DNA of 64,000 nt. It comes from Strigamia acuminata (lineage: Eukaryota > Arthropoda > Chilopoda > Geophilomorpha > Linotaeniidae). The stretch covers positions 19,895,060-19,959,059 of the forward strand of contig OX442314.1 of NCBI GenBank assembly GCA_949358305.1. Direction: 5' to 3'. Shown here piece after piece: positions 34,401-49,400 of the stretch (within the stretch, counting starts at the first letter, position 1; each line of letters opens with the position of its first letter). A program made the position numbers and the translations under genes. The notes under the pieces were generated by a model. It made no database searches. It saw only the letters and a program-made list of their open reading frames with translations, and was not told the DNA's origin.

Positions 34401-37400
34401 TTCAAAACCAAACAGACGATATCTAAACCTAAAATCAGAGCCATCTCCATTTTACAAACTTCATTTGTTGACAAAAATTCTTACAAACGATATACTCCAT
34501 CCACTACATCTAAATGCCGTCATTTCGGCTGCTACTAAAAAGATCATGCAAAATTTATGTGTATTTTTTCTTAGAAATTTAATACCAAATTGCTCCGATT
34601 TGCAGCCACAGAGAGAAAAATCCTTTCCCTGCTGCTTTTAAGGCCGTGCCAGTTTAGTTATGCAATTCCTCTCTGTGTTTGAGAAACGAATAAGCCATAC
34701 CCAGTAAAAAAAATATGATTTTGGCTTTTTACGTTAAAATCAGGAGGAACATTCAAATGAAATTGATCTTTTTCGTTTATTTGCAAAAAAAATTTTTTTT
34801 TAAAAAAAAAAAAATCCATTTCGATTATTGTTACTGATAAATAAATAATCAAAAGGGCGTATTGGGTTGAATTTTTTCCCGACCCTATTTAAGCACGCAA
34901 ATTCCCACCAACTTCCGGTTTTTCTTGAATTCCAAAATAAGCATCATATCAACCCTGGGACTAGTTTCATTAGCTTGATCGGTCGTGGGTTCCAGTGAGT
35001 CCTTGATGGACCTCATGACGTTGAGGTCATTCCCATTTAATGAATTTTTCAACGTTCAATCCATGATAAAAATTTCAAACATATGACATGTCCTGGGAAT
35101 TGGTTCAAAAGTCAAATATCCTTGTTGACCGAGCAAAAATACCGATTGCAAATTCGTCAATCATGAACTAACATAAACTTAATCTTCTTTCTTCTTGGCT
35201 GTTTAGCCTCAATTTTTTTCCTCTGCTTTTTAACCATATCTTCTCCTGCTAAATCCCAAATCCCATTATAGATCTTTCCTGTCTCTTTCTTCCGACATCA
35301 TAAGAGACAGTCCTTTCATGGCAATGATTTCTTTGTTCATTTTGTCGGCTCAGGGCTCAATCCACTTCGCCAAGGGATGGCAAGAAAATTTGTCTTAATA
35401 AACGACAAAATTTTTTCTTCCCCAATCTAATATTTTACTTTATAATGCATTTTTTTCTCCCTCCGAGGAACAGATAAATTATGTATTGCGAATGTTTATG
35501 TGCACATCACTCAACAACTTTTTAGTAAATGATAATTAGTTTAGCATTTTCAGACTTTCAATGGCTAATCAATACAACTAATTCTCGTAAGCCATTGCTG
35601 CGCAACTTATAATGTCAGACATAAAAAGTTGTGTACCATTTTGTTGATTATCAGGTAAAAGGCACCAAGACACATGTGCAGGTAATAGAGGCAAAAGTGG
35701 GCGGATTTTGGCTGCGGCTAAAAGTCAGACTGCAGATAGAAGCAATGCAATCTCCACTCATTTAATCTGGCTAATGGATGGTAGTTTTGTGTTCTCGGTA
35801 GCTCTGCAATGTTCTCTCTGTCCGCCTTTAACACACATTGTATTGCAACATGAGCAGAATGGATAATTGAACCCGCAACACCGAACTCTCACGTGTACAG
35901 GTATTCCCAGCACAGAGTGTACACACAATCGAGTATTGACTTCAATTCATCATTGCAAATTCAACCACGCTACTATTTTTATTAGCAGCTTAACTTCAAT
36001 TTTAATTTATTTCTTTATTTTAAATTAAATTCATTTTTTGTTTATTTTTGAAAAAATACAAACGTTATTAGCTTCTTTTTTATATTTCGTCCATATGTGT
36101 CTAAAGTTTAGCACATTGTTTTAGAACCTCATTTCGTCAATGCCACGCCCCTAATGAGTTTTGGTCCCACGTTTGATGGATTTTTTTTTTACAGCAGTGG
36201 AGAAAAGAAATGAAAGTCATCATCAAAATATCAATAAGTCAGACAAATGTGTAGTAAATATTCCCCACAAACCAAAGCCAAATATCAATTTTTACATTTT
36301 ATGTATTACGTTTTTATTTTAAAAAAATAAAAATAAATATTAGACGGTCCAATACACCAGATTACACTGTTTTGGAATAAAATTTATAAATATAACTTAA
36401 ATTGTTTTCTTTTGTTCAAACTAGTCTACGTGTGCGTAGTGCCAAATGGAAAAATAAAGAGCACCGTAATATATATTTATTTCCATGTCCAATATATTAT
36501 CTGCTATTAAAGCAGACTACTAAGCTTATAAGTATAGATGTTTTCTGCCCTATAATTATGTGTAATGATACAAAGAAATGAAAGGACACAGGCGCATTCA
36601 AAATACATGTTTAACTGAGTTTTGTTGTTTAAATGTCGTGCTCATGCCCACTGCGCCTAAAAACACTAAATCGGACGCCATTTTTAAAATTAAATCAAGA
36701 CATACAGCTTAAAAAGCAGTTTAAATGTCGTTTACAATTCTGTTCAGCCTAGTATCCTTTATAACACAAATCATTAAACTTTATAATAAATGTATCGATT
36801 AATCTAGCTCAAGATAGACGTGTGTACGGTATATATAACACAAAATTACTGATATTATATTTATCCAAATGCTCTAGGGCAGCGGTCGGCAACTGGCGGC
36901 CCGCGGTCCGGATCCGGCCCGCGGAAGGTCGAAACTTGGATCGCCAGATATTTTTTATTATATATTTTTTTGGTATTTTTGTTGTTTTTTGGTGTTTTTT
37001 TGATTTTTTTTGTTTTTTTTTGGTGTTTTTGGTGTTTTTTGTGTTCTTTTTGTTTTATTTTGTTGTCTTTTTCTAGACCTCAAAAATTTTTTTTTACTAG
37101 TATCCGGACCCCACTCAAAATTACTTGCCGACCCCTGCTCTAGGGTTTGTTTACTTCAGTAGCTGCATTCAAACATTACAGCAAATTTTTTTAAAATTAT
37201 TTCTTCAATTTTTGTTTTCGCTGTAAAGATGATAGAAAAATCATTATTTAGGTTTGAAAATCTAATACACCACGAGTTATTACCATATAAACATTCCGAC
37301 CAATTAAAAATTTACTTCTTGTCAGGATATAAGGCAGTTTAATTAGGAGGAAAAGCTCTACCGGTATTTTAAATGTCGGAATCCCCGTTATCAAAATTGC

Positions 37401-40400
37401 TGACGTAATATCTTGAATCGTCATCCATCAGCTGGTGAACATGCTCAGCCAACCATTTCTAGTGCTGTGTACAGTGCGCATGCCAAGTCAGCAAGAGGCG
37501 AGATGGTTCTCTGCAAGATACGATCTTCCCTCGACACAAATCTGTCAGAGAAGGCCATCCAACCGCATTGCTAACCTTTCCACTCGCCTAACTTTTGTAT
37601 CCATACCTCATCCTGTATTCCGGAGGGCTTTGCCAATGTGCATAATGATTCGGAAAGTACAACTTCGTTTTAAAAATTGAGTACTCAGAAATAAATAGAC
37701 AAATAAAATAAAATACATTTAAAAAAAAAAAAATTCCTAGGATTATTACCTAGATTGCAAACAAATTTAAAGATAAAACCAACATGCAATTGCATCTACG
37801 TGCAGGCAGATCCAATCTAACCGCTTTTCCAGCCCGCATTTGCCCCCATTTTGTGACTTTCTAAATGAAAATTACACCAACATCACTGAGCAGCATATAT
37901 TTTTAATAATACATTTTAAAACCATAAAAGAGATTTAATATTTTTGCCTTCAAAAACCACATAAGCAAACTTTCCAGTATGATAACTTTGAAAACTAGCC
38001 TTAACTTGGCTTATTGCCTTTAGTGTTACGGCGCTAAAACTTTTGTGGGCAATAAGTTTTCGACATTTGAGCTGCTCCCTCATGGATACTTGGCAAGTGT
38101 CCACCTTTTTTTTCCGCAAGAATATTTCTCCCTGATGATGATACCCGCTGAGTATCCACAAACTTTTACAATGAGAAGCCGACACATGGCAAAATAGACT
38201 AACCACCAACTGAGTTACAGGATAAAATGATCGAAGACAGTCGCTTACTTTATCAAACCAAGTGAATCGGTTGTTGACATTCTGTAGCTGTCTGGATAGG
38301 AAGGCACGTTTTCATGGACTATCGACCATTGATCTTACACGCAGAAACTGTAGACAAATAAAAACACCTAAAAAGAACAGCGCAATATGGAAAAAAAAAT
38401 TTTTTTTAAATAAATAAATAAATAAATATAAACTAAACATGCGCCAACACGCATCTTGACCACCACACGCGTACACCAAGCCAAAACAAACATTTGAAAT
38501 CACTATTTGTGTTATGGTACCTAATGTTTGAATGAAGAAAATTTTTTTTCTTTCAACTTTTTTACAATTTATTTATTTTGCTTAAACTAATAAATTCGCA
38601 TAAGAAGGGTTCGCGTGATTACCATCAAAGCGGATGTCCGAGTTCTATACCGGTTATCAAAACACCTGCTTTAAAAGTAACCCGCATCATCAATTTATAC
38701 ATACATATACCGGTAAATGCTGTATGAACTGTATATGGAATTATAATTTTTTTCCCGTTTAAATATCGACTTACAAAAAATTATACGTTTCATACAAATT
38801 TTGAAATAGGGACGAACATGTAAAATTATTTTTTTTCCTTCTTCAATACTATTTGTTTTACCAAGAAATGATTGAAATTCACTTTTTAGGACTAAACATA
38901 AGATACCGTAAATGCTCTAATAGAACGCGGAGCGCCCATTCAACAAGGTATTTATTACAATGTGGGTTTAAATGGAGCAAAACGACTTCTATATGTAAAT
39001 TAACCAAAATCACTAAATCCAATATCGAAATTGAACAAAACGACTAAAATGAATGTCTAAATTGACCAATAAGACTAAAAAAAATTGCAGGGAAAACCTA
39101 AGTTTTCTCAATAGAACACCAGCGTTCTATTAAAGGATTTACGTTCTGCATATCTTTTGTTTAATTTGACCGCCTTAAGTGCTTGAAATAATGTTAAAAA
39201 GCATATAAATTAAAATGCATAATTAGGTTTCGAAGTGGCAAGATTATAGACCAGATTCTGATCAGTGATCACCCCTTGGACAAGTTGCGCTGTTATCATC
39301 AAGTAATTCACAGGTCATGATCTGGCGGGTTGCTTGATAGCCAGTAATATATTGAACTAATTTCTGCTCGGTTTTACGTCGTACACTCAATTTATTGCGA
39401 GATTCTGGAAATCTGTCCTATATTCAATGTAGCATTTGCCCACTGTTGCGAACACCGAGAAATTTCAGTCAATTAATTGTCTGAAATACCAATTTCCTCA
39501 CTCTGCTTAAAGAGGCAAATGTTTTTTACGTCATCGATCGAAAATACAGTCTTAAGTTCTAAAAAAAAAAAAAAAATTATTTGCATTTAAATTTTTCCAC
39601 TGTTTAATTGATTCTGCCCTTAGCTCAAACAAAACCTATCAAACAGAATTAGAATTAAGGAACAGTCAAGTTGAGGCCCTTGGGAATCAGTCGGCATTAA
39701 AGCTGCCAGCAGTGATGCTGCATTTTCCCTTTCTCTTTCCGAACAAACAATGCAACAAAATCACATACATACTCAACTATATTACAATTGCTTAGAAAAG
39801 CACTAGAAAAGTCATTTTAATTAAAATGAACTCAAAGTTGAAAAACCCAATCCGAAAAGACTAATCAACTTTCTGGTAAATTTCAAGTAATCCAAATGAT
39901 AAGCTTTTACAAGACAAGCCTAAAGGCTGAAGAAAAATGGATCTATCAGATGCTGAATTCTTGATTTGATTGATCACTTTTAAGCTGTGTATTAGAAACG
40001 ACGAGCTATCATTCATCCAAGCCATTGGCTACGGTCAAGTTTATATATAAACGATGAAAATGACAAAAAAGTCAATGGATAAAGCTGTCATTAAACCAAT
40101 CGACCAAAAAGTATATATTTATATACATATCGTATAAGATACTGTATATAAAAAGAAAGAAAAGAAAATGACAAAAGTCTTTTATAGCTTTGGGTCATTT
40201 GAGAAACAGTCATCTGTGAAGACGAATGAAATCATTACTGCGCACATTGTTATCTTTGAAAGTGTGATTGTGCTCTTAATCATTCAATTACGTTATCAGA
40301 ATTCATTTACAAAACAACTATGATTGATTGCTAAAGCATGCGTCATTCCCATCAGCCTAATCATTGCACGATTTTTGGATGGCTTTATTTCGTCAGTGAT

Positions 40401-43400
40401 AAATGCCTAATCAATGTAAACAATGTGCAAACCCATTAATTACCATCATTTATCATAATTAAATCACACGGTCGCTCAATCAAGACTATCACTGGTGTTT
40501 TGTGCCAACTTTTTTTCTACTTTTAGTAGAATATATAACAAATCATCCTGTTCATCTTAAAACTGTTTTTAAGTATATACTATACTCGAGTTGCAGTCAA
40601 AAAGGCACTTTACAAGGTGTAGTCCCATTGGTCGAGCCAGTTTACTGGTGTAGTGATCCGGAAAAATAGACCCAAACACCAGAATTGCAGTACAATGTAC
40701 AGACATTGCAATCGATTGCTTAGGCAACGGCCTAAAATTCAAACTTCCAGACCAATAAACACAACAAATATGAGTTTGTCATTTTTTAATCTGTAAAACT
40801 TCATTTTAATGATGGAAATAACATTTGTTATTAAATAAAATCAAAATAACATTAACTAAACTAGTCATAACAATCACAACAATAAATAAAAATCAAAACT
40901 ACTTCTCCTAGTAGTAGTATACAGTCTGAAGTTAGTAGTAAACTGGCTCGACCAATGGGAGTACCCCTTGTAAAGTGCCTTTTTGACTGCAACTCGATTA
41001 CTCGAGTATAGTAAACTCTAAATCATTCATTTGTTAATTAATAGCAAAATTATAGCAAAATTTACAATTTGTTGTAATGTGCAGTTTCACTCTGTATGTG
41101 AAAAACTTGGCTTTGATATCCTCACACAAGTTTTACCATTTTTTTTTCAAAAGATTACAGTTAATAAATTACAAAAAAATTTTTTTTTTTAAAGTAACCT
41201 TTCTAATGTTTTCATTTAAGAACTTATAAATTATTAAACTTTCCAGTCAAAAATTCCCAATATACTGGTGATGTAAAGGTTCTAGCACGTTTACTTGTAC
41301 TTGCCAAGTAAAAAAGCAATTACAAAGTTAATGTCAAATATAAATTATGTATTAAATCGAAATCTTTTATATTTCTATATACCGTATTTTATCGATTTCA
41401 AAACTGCCATTTTTGTCAGCAATTACAATTTCAGTTTGCAAAAATACGGTATTCTTGGTGTCTCAGGCGCGGCTACTATTCGAGGGCGGCTACAATTCGA
41501 GTGCGACTCTTAATCGGTAAAATTCAGTATATATAATAATAAAAAAAATAATAAAAAAAATAAAATTAAAGTATACATCTTTTATGGAAACTACATTGAA
41601 TTATAATCGATCGGTTTTTCTAAGTTCTGGTCATAAACTGCAATATGGCTGTTCATTTAATGCTAAAATAAAATAAAAACTGAAATAAAGGTCAAAAAGC
41701 TACATGAGTTGATGACCACTGAATACTTCACTTTAAAGTGACGCTCACAAACGACTCGAGGCTGAATTTTATTGAGCGATTCACAGTCAGATACCTTTTC
41801 CCAAGACACTTTTACCTTTTCTTGAAGAACAGATCATCTCAGGTGAACACACGCTAACCGTGTACTTGATGTTCTCTGAGCCTGTACGTCCTTGATTTGT
41901 AACAAAAAGAACATTCCTAAAGTTGAAACTTTTCCACGTAAAGAACGAAAAGCAATAAAAATGTAGAAAATCATTAATTCCATTAATCACCACTAAATTT
42001 CTTTTTTTCTCTCTTCATTCTTTTTATCATTCATTATTATTTATGAAATAATCTGAAGTAATATGTAATATTCTATTGATTTTTATATATCGCGTGATCA
42101 GTACGGTTCCCTTCAAATTTGTAATAACAAAGAATATATAGATAAAAAGAAACGAGGCAAAATTACACATTCATCCCTGCAATTCGGTGACGTCGTCGCC
42201 TTTCCATGTGCGATAATGAGTATTGTCGCAAATGTGCTTATGACTGTTGTTTGCTAAGCTTGCTACGACTGATCTCAAGCGTAAATTCTATGCAGAGGAT
42301 ATTGGAGGAGGGAAAAGCAAAGGGCAATCCTGGTAGTCACGCACATCACACGCACCTCCCTTAGGTCTCGGCAATTTGACTACTGGGCTTTTCCTTAATT
42401 AGATTCGATTAAAATGTCAATCATTTTTCTTTTCTCAAATACACATCAAAGGCCAAACCTGAAATGGGCTTAACAAACCGCAAAATTGGAAAACTACACT
42501 TAATGGCAAAAAAAAAAAAAAAAAAGAACAGAAGAAACAATAAAAAAAGAAATTGTTTTTCACGAAATAGCTAAAACCGATGTAAAAAGTACACGAGAAC
42601 TAGCACATGCTTACTGTATGAATTATTTACAAACACGATTTGTGTCATAGGACTCTAGAAAGCCACAGCCACCCAACAACTACAGTGGCAGTTCTTTTTT
42701 AAATTAAATTTTCGTTCGCAACCAAAGTTGTGTGGCGGGGAGACATGTTGCCTACTACTCATTTCCCAACAATATTCTTGGATGACATGAATTATCAACT
42801 ATTGGAAATGTGTAGGACAAAGGGTGATCGAGTTTCGGCCCATCAATTACGTCCAAACTGCATAGTTGTGCGGACACGCCATATACGCACCACACAATGT
42901 ACTCTAAGCGCATTCATGAAGTAATTTAGACTAAACAACATTTTAAACAACGCATCAAACTTCAAAAATTGCAGTCGCTTTAGTCTGTTTTATGTTTTCA
43001 GTCGCAGTGGGCATGCGCACGACATCTAAACGACAAAACATATTTAACTGCACGTTAAAAATAGCTTTATTGTTCCAACAGACAGTCTTTAGGGTTGGTT
43101 GAAAAATAAAATGACAAATATCAAACGGAAGAAGCACATTGCACGTTGAGGCTGTTTACACCTCTCCCAGTCAGTCAGTATTCAGCATGGGCTAATAACT
43201 AACAATTAAGAGGAAAATTATTGAAAGCTGCCGTGTTTGTTTTTGTAAAAGCGTGTAAACAGTAAATAATGCAGCTGTGGGAGTAAAGTTTGGTAAAATA
43301 GGGAGATAAAAATGTCTCCACTAATTGCACTTTATTAGCATAAAGTGAAAATTTATATCAAATTACACATAACCTTAAATAAATTGATTACCTTGAACTT

Positions 43401-46400
43401 AAACACGTTCAAGTGCTTATCTCATTTCCATTTCACACTCTGAATTCTCTAAAGGGAAAGCAAACAAAGCTTTTATACAACTGCACACCACTATTAATGC
43501 CAGTGTTCTTATCTAATAAAAGAAAAGACAAATTAAACACAAATCATTCTGCATTTACCTCACACATTTTAGCATAAAATAGTTGTAAAATTATTTCTTT
43601 AGCAAACAATGTTTTTCCTTTACCCTGCTAATTATGATATTTAGAATTTCATAAAGGGTGTGGCACAAACCGTTCTACCATATTTCTCTCCTAAATGTGC
43701 TTTGGAAGAAAAATTCTGCTTAAATTTAATTAAATTTGCTTAAAATTAATTAAGTTTGCTTGAATTTAATTACGTAAATAATTGACTCCAACCCGTTTTT
43801 CAAATAATTGCAAGATAATTAAACCCGGATTTAATTAAGGCTTTTCAATAGCTACATTTGAAAATTAAAACCAGCTTGGGTTTAACCTTGTTTGTCAATT
43901 CACTGGCTCTCGTTTTTTATTTATTTATCACTCGCAGTCAGAATGTAATTCAAAACACACGTCTTCTACAACTTCCTAACTGAATGCTTTTTTTTAATCA
44001 CCAAAAAGTTAGAAATGGTTGAACATAAACACAAAGTCAAAGGCCATTTTTAGTGGCACCATTAAAATGGCCGCCGAGCTATTCATTTCGACTATTATCT
44101 TTAATCGTTTGGAAGATATTCTGCTGAAACACAAGTACGTGCATAATTTTAAAAATAGAAATTAATTCTAATAATTACAATTAAAGCATTACAAAAATAC
44201 ACCGAACGAGATGAGAGAAATGTGCTAAAAGTCAATAAAAATTCGTCAACAAATCCTTTCAACTTTTAAAAAAGCATAAAAAATTAATGCCATGCCCAAT
44301 TATTAGAACCCATAATTAAGCTACCACGACCTTTTTTATTAAAATTACCAATCAAATGTGTTTAAAATAGCTCACACTCTTTAATTATCATTTCAATTGT
44401 CAAAACTGCCAATTCCACGTTTCCTGAACTCGCACGCACGGGTCATGCGAGGTTTTAACACTTTAACCAACCTTCCCTCTCTCAAGCAAAATAGAAGAAA
44501 AAAATGTTCCGTTTTAAGCCCCTTTCCTATCCTCAGCTCCAATTCTTACTCCAACTCTAAAAGGAGCTTTATTACCCATTAATGATACAATGTCGCGGTC
44601 GGGTGAATTCCCTGCGCGAAGAATTGAATACGATTAAGTCACCATTATTTCGTAAGATAAATTTTAAACCACTTCTTCTCATTTAAATGCATCAAGTGCC
44701 AGTTTATACCGACGGAAAAATATTATTTCCAAATGATTTATTGATTTACTCGATGATGGAAATGAGGCATGAATACGGTTCATTTAATTCCTAAGTTGAG
44801 CTCTTTTTGTACATTTTTCCATCGTTTAGTCAATGAACCAGGACATGCAACCATCATAGTGCAATCAGAATTTAATTGGAATAAATCAATTGGAAATGGA
44901 TGCGGTTGTCTTGTATTTGTGTATCGAATTGACATCAAACGTAGGCAGTAAATGACAATTTTCTCATTTTCTTATCCACAAATACTCGTGTAGTTTGTAA
45001 TAAAATTTGTAAGCTCACATTTTGCTGCTTTTCCTATATCGAAAATCGTTACGATCATTAGACATTCCTCGTTGTTTTGTAAATTACTGCGTGCAGGCTT
45101 TAGAAATATGCATTATGTCTGTTTAATAATTTACAAACATCTATTTATTCGCCATTTGTGACAGAGATATGCAAAATTATTGCAAAGGGATGAAATAGAA
45201 TGAGTAAGAGTCACCGGGTTCGCAGAGGGGAGTCAGGTCGTCGACGCAGGTGTTGATGGGATTGCCGCCTCACGTTTCTTCTCATATCGGCATCGCCACT
45301 TCAAATCGCTTTAGCCAGCATGACTGAACGTGTGTCCGCCTATTAAAACCGTGCGTCATTTGGCGATACCACAACTTTGGTAATAGCTTTGCACGTATAC
45401 TGCTGATGCGTTCGTACAATATGTTATATTAGATAACGTTAATAAACTCAAAGGGATTAGTTTGTCGAATAAATGTACAAATTATACTGTCTATTTAAAG
45501 CCATTTTTAAATAGGGTGGCCAGGCGTACTGTATTTTACAAGCCTTACAAGCTTTATTAATTTTTGTCCTGCATTATACTGCAATTTTTAGTAAAAACCA
45601 CCAATTTTTAGTAAAAACCATCAATTTTTAGTAAAAACCACCAATTTTTAGTAAGAAACCACCAATTTTTAGTAAAAACCACCAATTTTTAGTAAAAACC
45701 ACCAATTTTTAGTAAAAACCACCAATTTTTAGTAAAAACCACCAATTTTTAGTAAAAACCACCAATTTTTAGTAAAAACCACCAATTTTTAGTAAAAACC
45801 ACCAATTTTTAGTAAAAACCACCAATTTTTAGTAAAAACCACCAATTTTTTAGTAAAAACCACCAATTTTTAGTAAAAAATAGAGTATCACTGGTAATTA
45901 TCATTTTTTTAAAGAATAGATATGTTCTTGGTCAATACATAGAAAACCAACTTTATATTTGTTTGTATTATTATCAGAAAAAAATAACTCAGTTTAATTG
46001 CTTCCAAAATGTTGTTGGGTCTGCTTAAAATGAGGGAAAAGGAAGAACTGCAGCCTTCAGTTTAATGGTGCTGCAACAATATATGAGGTCGTGGACACTA
46101 AGATCTGTCTCTAATTGGTATTTCATCTCCACAAAGCTGTCGTGCAATAGATTCTTTCAATTTGTGCCTTCAAAAATAAATTCTTTATCTTTTGTGCCGT
46201 ATGTGTCTTTTGGCAGTTGTGCGTCATTTATTTACGTCCATTACTTTTAAAAGTGCTCACCTAAAAGATTCCTACACATAAGACACCAAGTTGAGTCTCT
46301 TATTGCTTATAGATTTCAAATATCCGTCAAACAAAAAATAAAATGGCTTCCTACTTTGACTATCTTTATAAGAAGCAGAATTTACAAAGCTTCGAATTAC

Positions 46401-49400
46401 AGATTTCTTGATTAAATTGGAATGAATGAAAAACTTATTTGGATTCCTCCTTTTCATTTTTTTTAATAACAAAAGATACAATCTTCTCATTACGAGGCCT
46501 AATCCCAAATTGTCATTGTCATTAAAACAAGACAAATTTCTGATAGGTGAAATTTCCAAAAAAAAAACAAAAAAAAAAACGGGAGCAGCAGATTTCTCCA
46601 GATTAGTAAAAAAAAATAAAGAAAAAAAATTATATATATATATATATAAAAAAAAAAAAATCTTCTTTTGTCTTTGCTATCGTGTCTTCTAATGAGGCCT
46701 GGTTCTTTCCATGTAATCCGTCCAACTCTTCTTATCAACCAAGAGAGATTTGTATCATTTATATTCCTTGGCAGATTTTTTTTTAGTAGCTATTTTTTTT
46801 TCTTTTTTATTTCCTTTTACTTTGTGGCCAATCTCGTACACCACGTTACATCTCACATTGTCAATTTCATTTTCTTTTCCTCCGAAAATGTCTTTCAGAA
46901 ATTTTAAATCGTATTTAAAAATTTTGATCGCATATAATGCAGGCCGGTATTGATTAAACCTTTGAATACCGAAATTGCACCGAAGGAAATTGAAAATTTC
47001 ATTAAACAAAGCTATGGGAACTAAAAGATTATACAAATATTTCTCCTTTCCATTTTCAACTCCCTAACCTCTTGTCAATTTTTACCTTTTATTCAACACA
47101 ATAAGAATAAATAAATTAAACATTCTCTTATTATATTCATAGTTAATTAACTTGTCACCTCAAGGTTATCGCACAAATTCAGGCAATCAAGTAATACAAT
47201 CATTTGGTACACTACGTGCAATGTGCACCTAAATGCAACACTTCTTTAGCTAGATCCTGTTAATAATCTTGAGGATATTATTTAGCCAGCAACACGGAAC
47301 ACATGTTTCTACATTGGTGTCTTTATTCAGACTAAGAGTGAAAGGTTATACATAGGGGAGTCAAAGTATATGACACTAGGAGTTAAACTAAACAAAATTG
47401 GCGCCGCCCTCGCGGCACGACACGACAAGAATAATATATCATACAGCCAAACCTCGTTATAACGAACCGCGATATAACGAATTTCTTGTTATAACGAATA
47501 CTTAAAAATGGCTTGGTTGGTTGACCATAGGACACCATTTTTAAAAAAAATTGATATAACCAACTTTTCGATACAACGAATCGATTTCTCGTGTTTGAGA
47601 TTCGTTATAACGAGGCTCGACCGTACCAACACATTCAGTAATCGAAAGGACATGAGAAACATGTTTAATGCGCGGTTCGTTTTAAATTTAACATACCGTA
47701 GTTTTTTCTATACTTTTTAGAGTGCTGTGCCCATGCAAGTTTCTGCAGAGGTAAATAAGTACTCACCCAAAAGTGTATTGAGCAGAAGAAATTTCAAAAA
47801 CCAAATAATAAAGATGTACCAGGCTTACAACCAAACTAGGAGTTGCAGTAAACGTGAACTCACAAAAGCAACTGTAACAGTTTTTTTTCCATATTTTGTT
47901 TGTGCAGGACCGTATTCTACGTCACGGACCAGGCTTATTTAAATTTTAAACATGTGGTTCATTCAAAGTTTATGCTAATACAGTAAATTCATGTTTCTAC
48001 AAACAGCAAAAATAGAATACTTGGAATATGTTTGTGAGATGATTTCGTTTATGAGTTTGTTTACTTGTTACTTTGGGGGTTTTACAAGTAGTTGACAATT
48101 ATAGTTTATTCTTCCTCTTCCCATAAATAAATTGTGGCGCTCTTTTATGAACCCAAACTATGCTTTGATGATGATGATGATGATAATGGACATGTTTCAG
48201 CTAAGAATTTTATCGATTGCAAAGTCAACCCCGATCTAACTTGCATGACAGCCATTTTGAATTGGTTGAAAAAAACCAATCAACCGTACTGTGGCTTCTG
48301 TTTTTCCAGTTTTGCTGATGGCTACGGCATATTTATTCTTTGCATCTCTGCAACAATAATCATTTCAAACATGCATTCAACATTTAGATGCCTTTTCATC
48401 CTTACTCTTTTATGTACATTGAATGCATCTAGTTCAAATCGAGAAATAGATTTAAAAAGCTATACAGCATATGTGTTTTTGTCCAAACTCATCGAATCCC
48501 TCAGTACAGCGCCAACCAACACCCACTTCCTGTTTTGAGCTCTGCGTGACCTATAAGCATTTGCAGAGATACGGTTTCATCTCCATATAGCTTGACTTAT
48601 CTCCAACTCAAACTCACGCAGGTTGATCTGGATTGGCAGATCCGCAACCGAATTGACTTCTGAAAGCTCTGTTGGAAACTTCGGGGAAACCAAAAATGTA
48701 TATTTAGTAAACAGTCTTTTTGCTTCCATAAAATATGAATCTATAAAACCGAATTCTAAACAGATCCAAAATTCTGGCTTAAACGACACACTAAATAATA
48801 CATCAAGATCACTTCGATTTCATTGACATGTGTGTTTATTTATGTCTGTACAGCATGGCACTGTTCCTAGTAAACCAATTCATATCTATTACAGTCTTCT
48901 AATGTTATTCTTTCATTTCCAAATGGAAAAATATGACAGTTTCTATTTATTAATAACAAAAGTTTATTATGCTAAGCATTAAGAGCTAGCTCTTCTGTTC
49001 CCGATCTTCTAACAGATAAAATATTTTCCAAAGAATTGACTAACACAAAGAACACAAAGTATCGATCGCAGTTGGTGCTGGAAATCAATGTTTTAGCCAT
49101 CAATGCAGCGGGCCCGTGTAGTTTGTATTTGTAATAATGCAATTTGAGATGTGAAATTTAGCGGTGTAATAAGCTTACAAATGCACCGCAATGTGCGCCG
49201 ATATAGATGTAATAGGAGTAGTATTTGATTCAGCCTATAAACTGATAATTTTCCATTTATTAAATTCACACTTCATCAAGCCAACTATGCAGTTCCATTA
49301 GGCCTAATCCTGTGAGTTAAGTGAGGGGTCCCATTTCAACACATTAAGGCTGCTGCTTTCATTACACATTTAATTTAGGACATAAAAGGGCACTTATCAC

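Noticed and set aside
48134-48538. 134-codon + strand open frame with an Asp run
   Set aside because: It starts at GTG, the Asp run comes from a GAT microsatellite, and nothing in it resembles a known protein. It lies inside mannosidase intron 1.
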